Shown here piece after piece: positions 14,371-14,997 of a stretch of 14,997 bases of DNA. Position 1 is the stretch's first letter. Every line of letters begins with the position of its first letter. The stretch comes from an uncultured Peptococcaceae bacterium (lineage in GTDB: Bacteria; Bacillota; Peptococcia; Peptococcales; Peptococcaceae), in contig USCP01000022.1 of NCBI GenBank assembly GCA_900553245.1, positions 1 to 14,997 of the forward strand. The letters are read 5' to 3'. Position numbers and translations under genes: made by a program. Under the pieces are notes generated by a model. The model made no database searches. It saw nothing but the letters and a program-made list of their open reading frames with translations, and was not told where the DNA came from.

Positions 14371-14997
14371 ATGAAAGATCTCTTTTCCCTCGTTGTCGGC
14401 GAAGACAACGTGAAACTCAACGAACCCCTCAGTGCCCACACCACCTTCCGCATTGGTGGCCCTTGTGATGCGATGGTTTTTCCACATAGCGTGGATGAGC
14501 TCGTGGAAGTGGTACGCATCTGCAAGCAGGAAGGCTTGGACTACTTCGTGCTTGGGAAAGGGAGCAACATCCTTGTTTCTGACAAGGGCGTGCGCGGTGT
14601 GGTAATTGCCACCGAGTGCTTGCGTGCCCTCTTTATTCAAGATACTGCCATCTGTGCCAGTGCAGGTCTTTCCCTCATCAATGTGAGCAAAGCCTGTGCT
14701 GAGCTCGGCCTGAGCGGCCTTGAATTTGCCAGCGGCATCCCTGGGAGCATCGGCGGCGCAGCGTATATGAACGCCGGTGCCTATGACGGCGAAATGAAGG
14801 ATGTGGTGACGAGCGTGACCGTACTCGATGAAGCAGGGAACGTTCGTGAAATCCATGCCAGTGAGATGAACTTTAGCTATCGTCACAGTCGCCTCAAGGA
14901 TGAACCCCTCATCTGCTTGGCGGTGACCATGCAACTCAAGGACGGCGACAAGAAGGACATCCTTGCTCACATCGCCGACCTCAGCGAACGTCGCAGC
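14371..14997 (+). CDS. murB: UDP-N-acetylenolpyruvoylglucosamine reductase MurB, 3' end missing
   Basis: The first 209 residues of a cytosolic FAD enzyme that reduces enolpyruvyl-UDP-GlcNAc to UDP-MurNAc, the second committed step of peptidoglycan precursor synthesis. The frame is open to the right edge, so the C-terminal third lies outside. Seen are NEPLSAHTTFRIGGP (17-31), the FAD-binding LGKGSNILVSDKGVRGVVI (61-79), GLEFASGIPGSIGGAAYMNAGAY (116-138) and FSYRHSRLK (168-176), with Tyr and Arg of the active site. ATG 14371 follows aaaggaga at 14356-14363, 19 bp after pheA. It ends, or continues, the same operon. Confidence 0.97.
   Translation, partial: MKDLFSLVVGEDNVKLNEPLSAHTTFRIGGPCDAMVFPHSVDELVEVVRICKQEGLDYFVLGKGSNILVSDKGVRGVVIATECLRALFIQDTAICASAGLSLINVSKACAELGLSGLEFASGIPGSIGGAAYMNAGAYDGEMKDVVTSVTVLDEAGNVREIHASEMNFSYRHSRLKDEPLICLAVTMQLKDGDKKDILAHIADLSERRS

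Overview
The window looks like a piece of chromosome from a Bacillota bacterium, most probably a member of the Clostridia. The reasons are strong AGGAGG-type ribosome binding sites, sigma-A-like promoters, a T-box leader, a SCIFF-type radical SAM maturase, a DUF436 (YwlG-type) protein and copper-amine-oxidase-like repeats on a secreted peptidase. The genus cannot be fixed from this sequence alone. No rRNA, tRNA, CRISPR array, transposase or phage gene was found.

Layout from left to right. (1) Positions 60-690 form an AT-rich islet with two tiny membrane-protein genes; the second is interrupted in frame at a run of seven Ts. (2) On the minus strand lies an AAA_14/DUF4143 ATPase gene, preceded by three long dyads spaced exactly 83 bp apart, and then a eukaryotic-type NADP isocitrate dehydrogenase (icd). 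(3) Divergent from icd, on the plus strand, lie a secreted VanY-type D,D-carboxypeptidase and ywlG, closed by two tandem terminators. (4) A gene-free stretch of about 200 bp holds a GC-rich hairpin. It is followed by a MerR/GyrI-type regulator whose promoter overlaps a perfect 18-bp palindrome. (5) A DUF975 membrane protein overlaps sppA, a signal peptide peptidase. (6) A serine-type T-box leader precedes a tight run of genes: a SerA-like protein, serS, scfB (SCIFF maturase), pheA (prephenate dehydratase) and murB, which runs off the right edge.

The most interesting region is the T-box operon. Its first gene has the full 3-phosphoglycerate dehydrogenase architecture, including a serine-type ACT domain, but has lost the catalytic Arg, Glu and His and the GxGxxG nucleotide-binding motif. 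It therefore looks like a serine-binding pseudoenzyme placed behind a serine-tRNA sensor and in front of seryl-tRNA synthetase. The same transcript carries a SCIFF maturase with no SCIFF peptide gene beside it. Second in interest are the helically phased dyads upstream of the ATPase gene, and third the T7-interrupted small membrane gene.

All calls rest on reading the sequence and recalled family motifs; no database search was possible.
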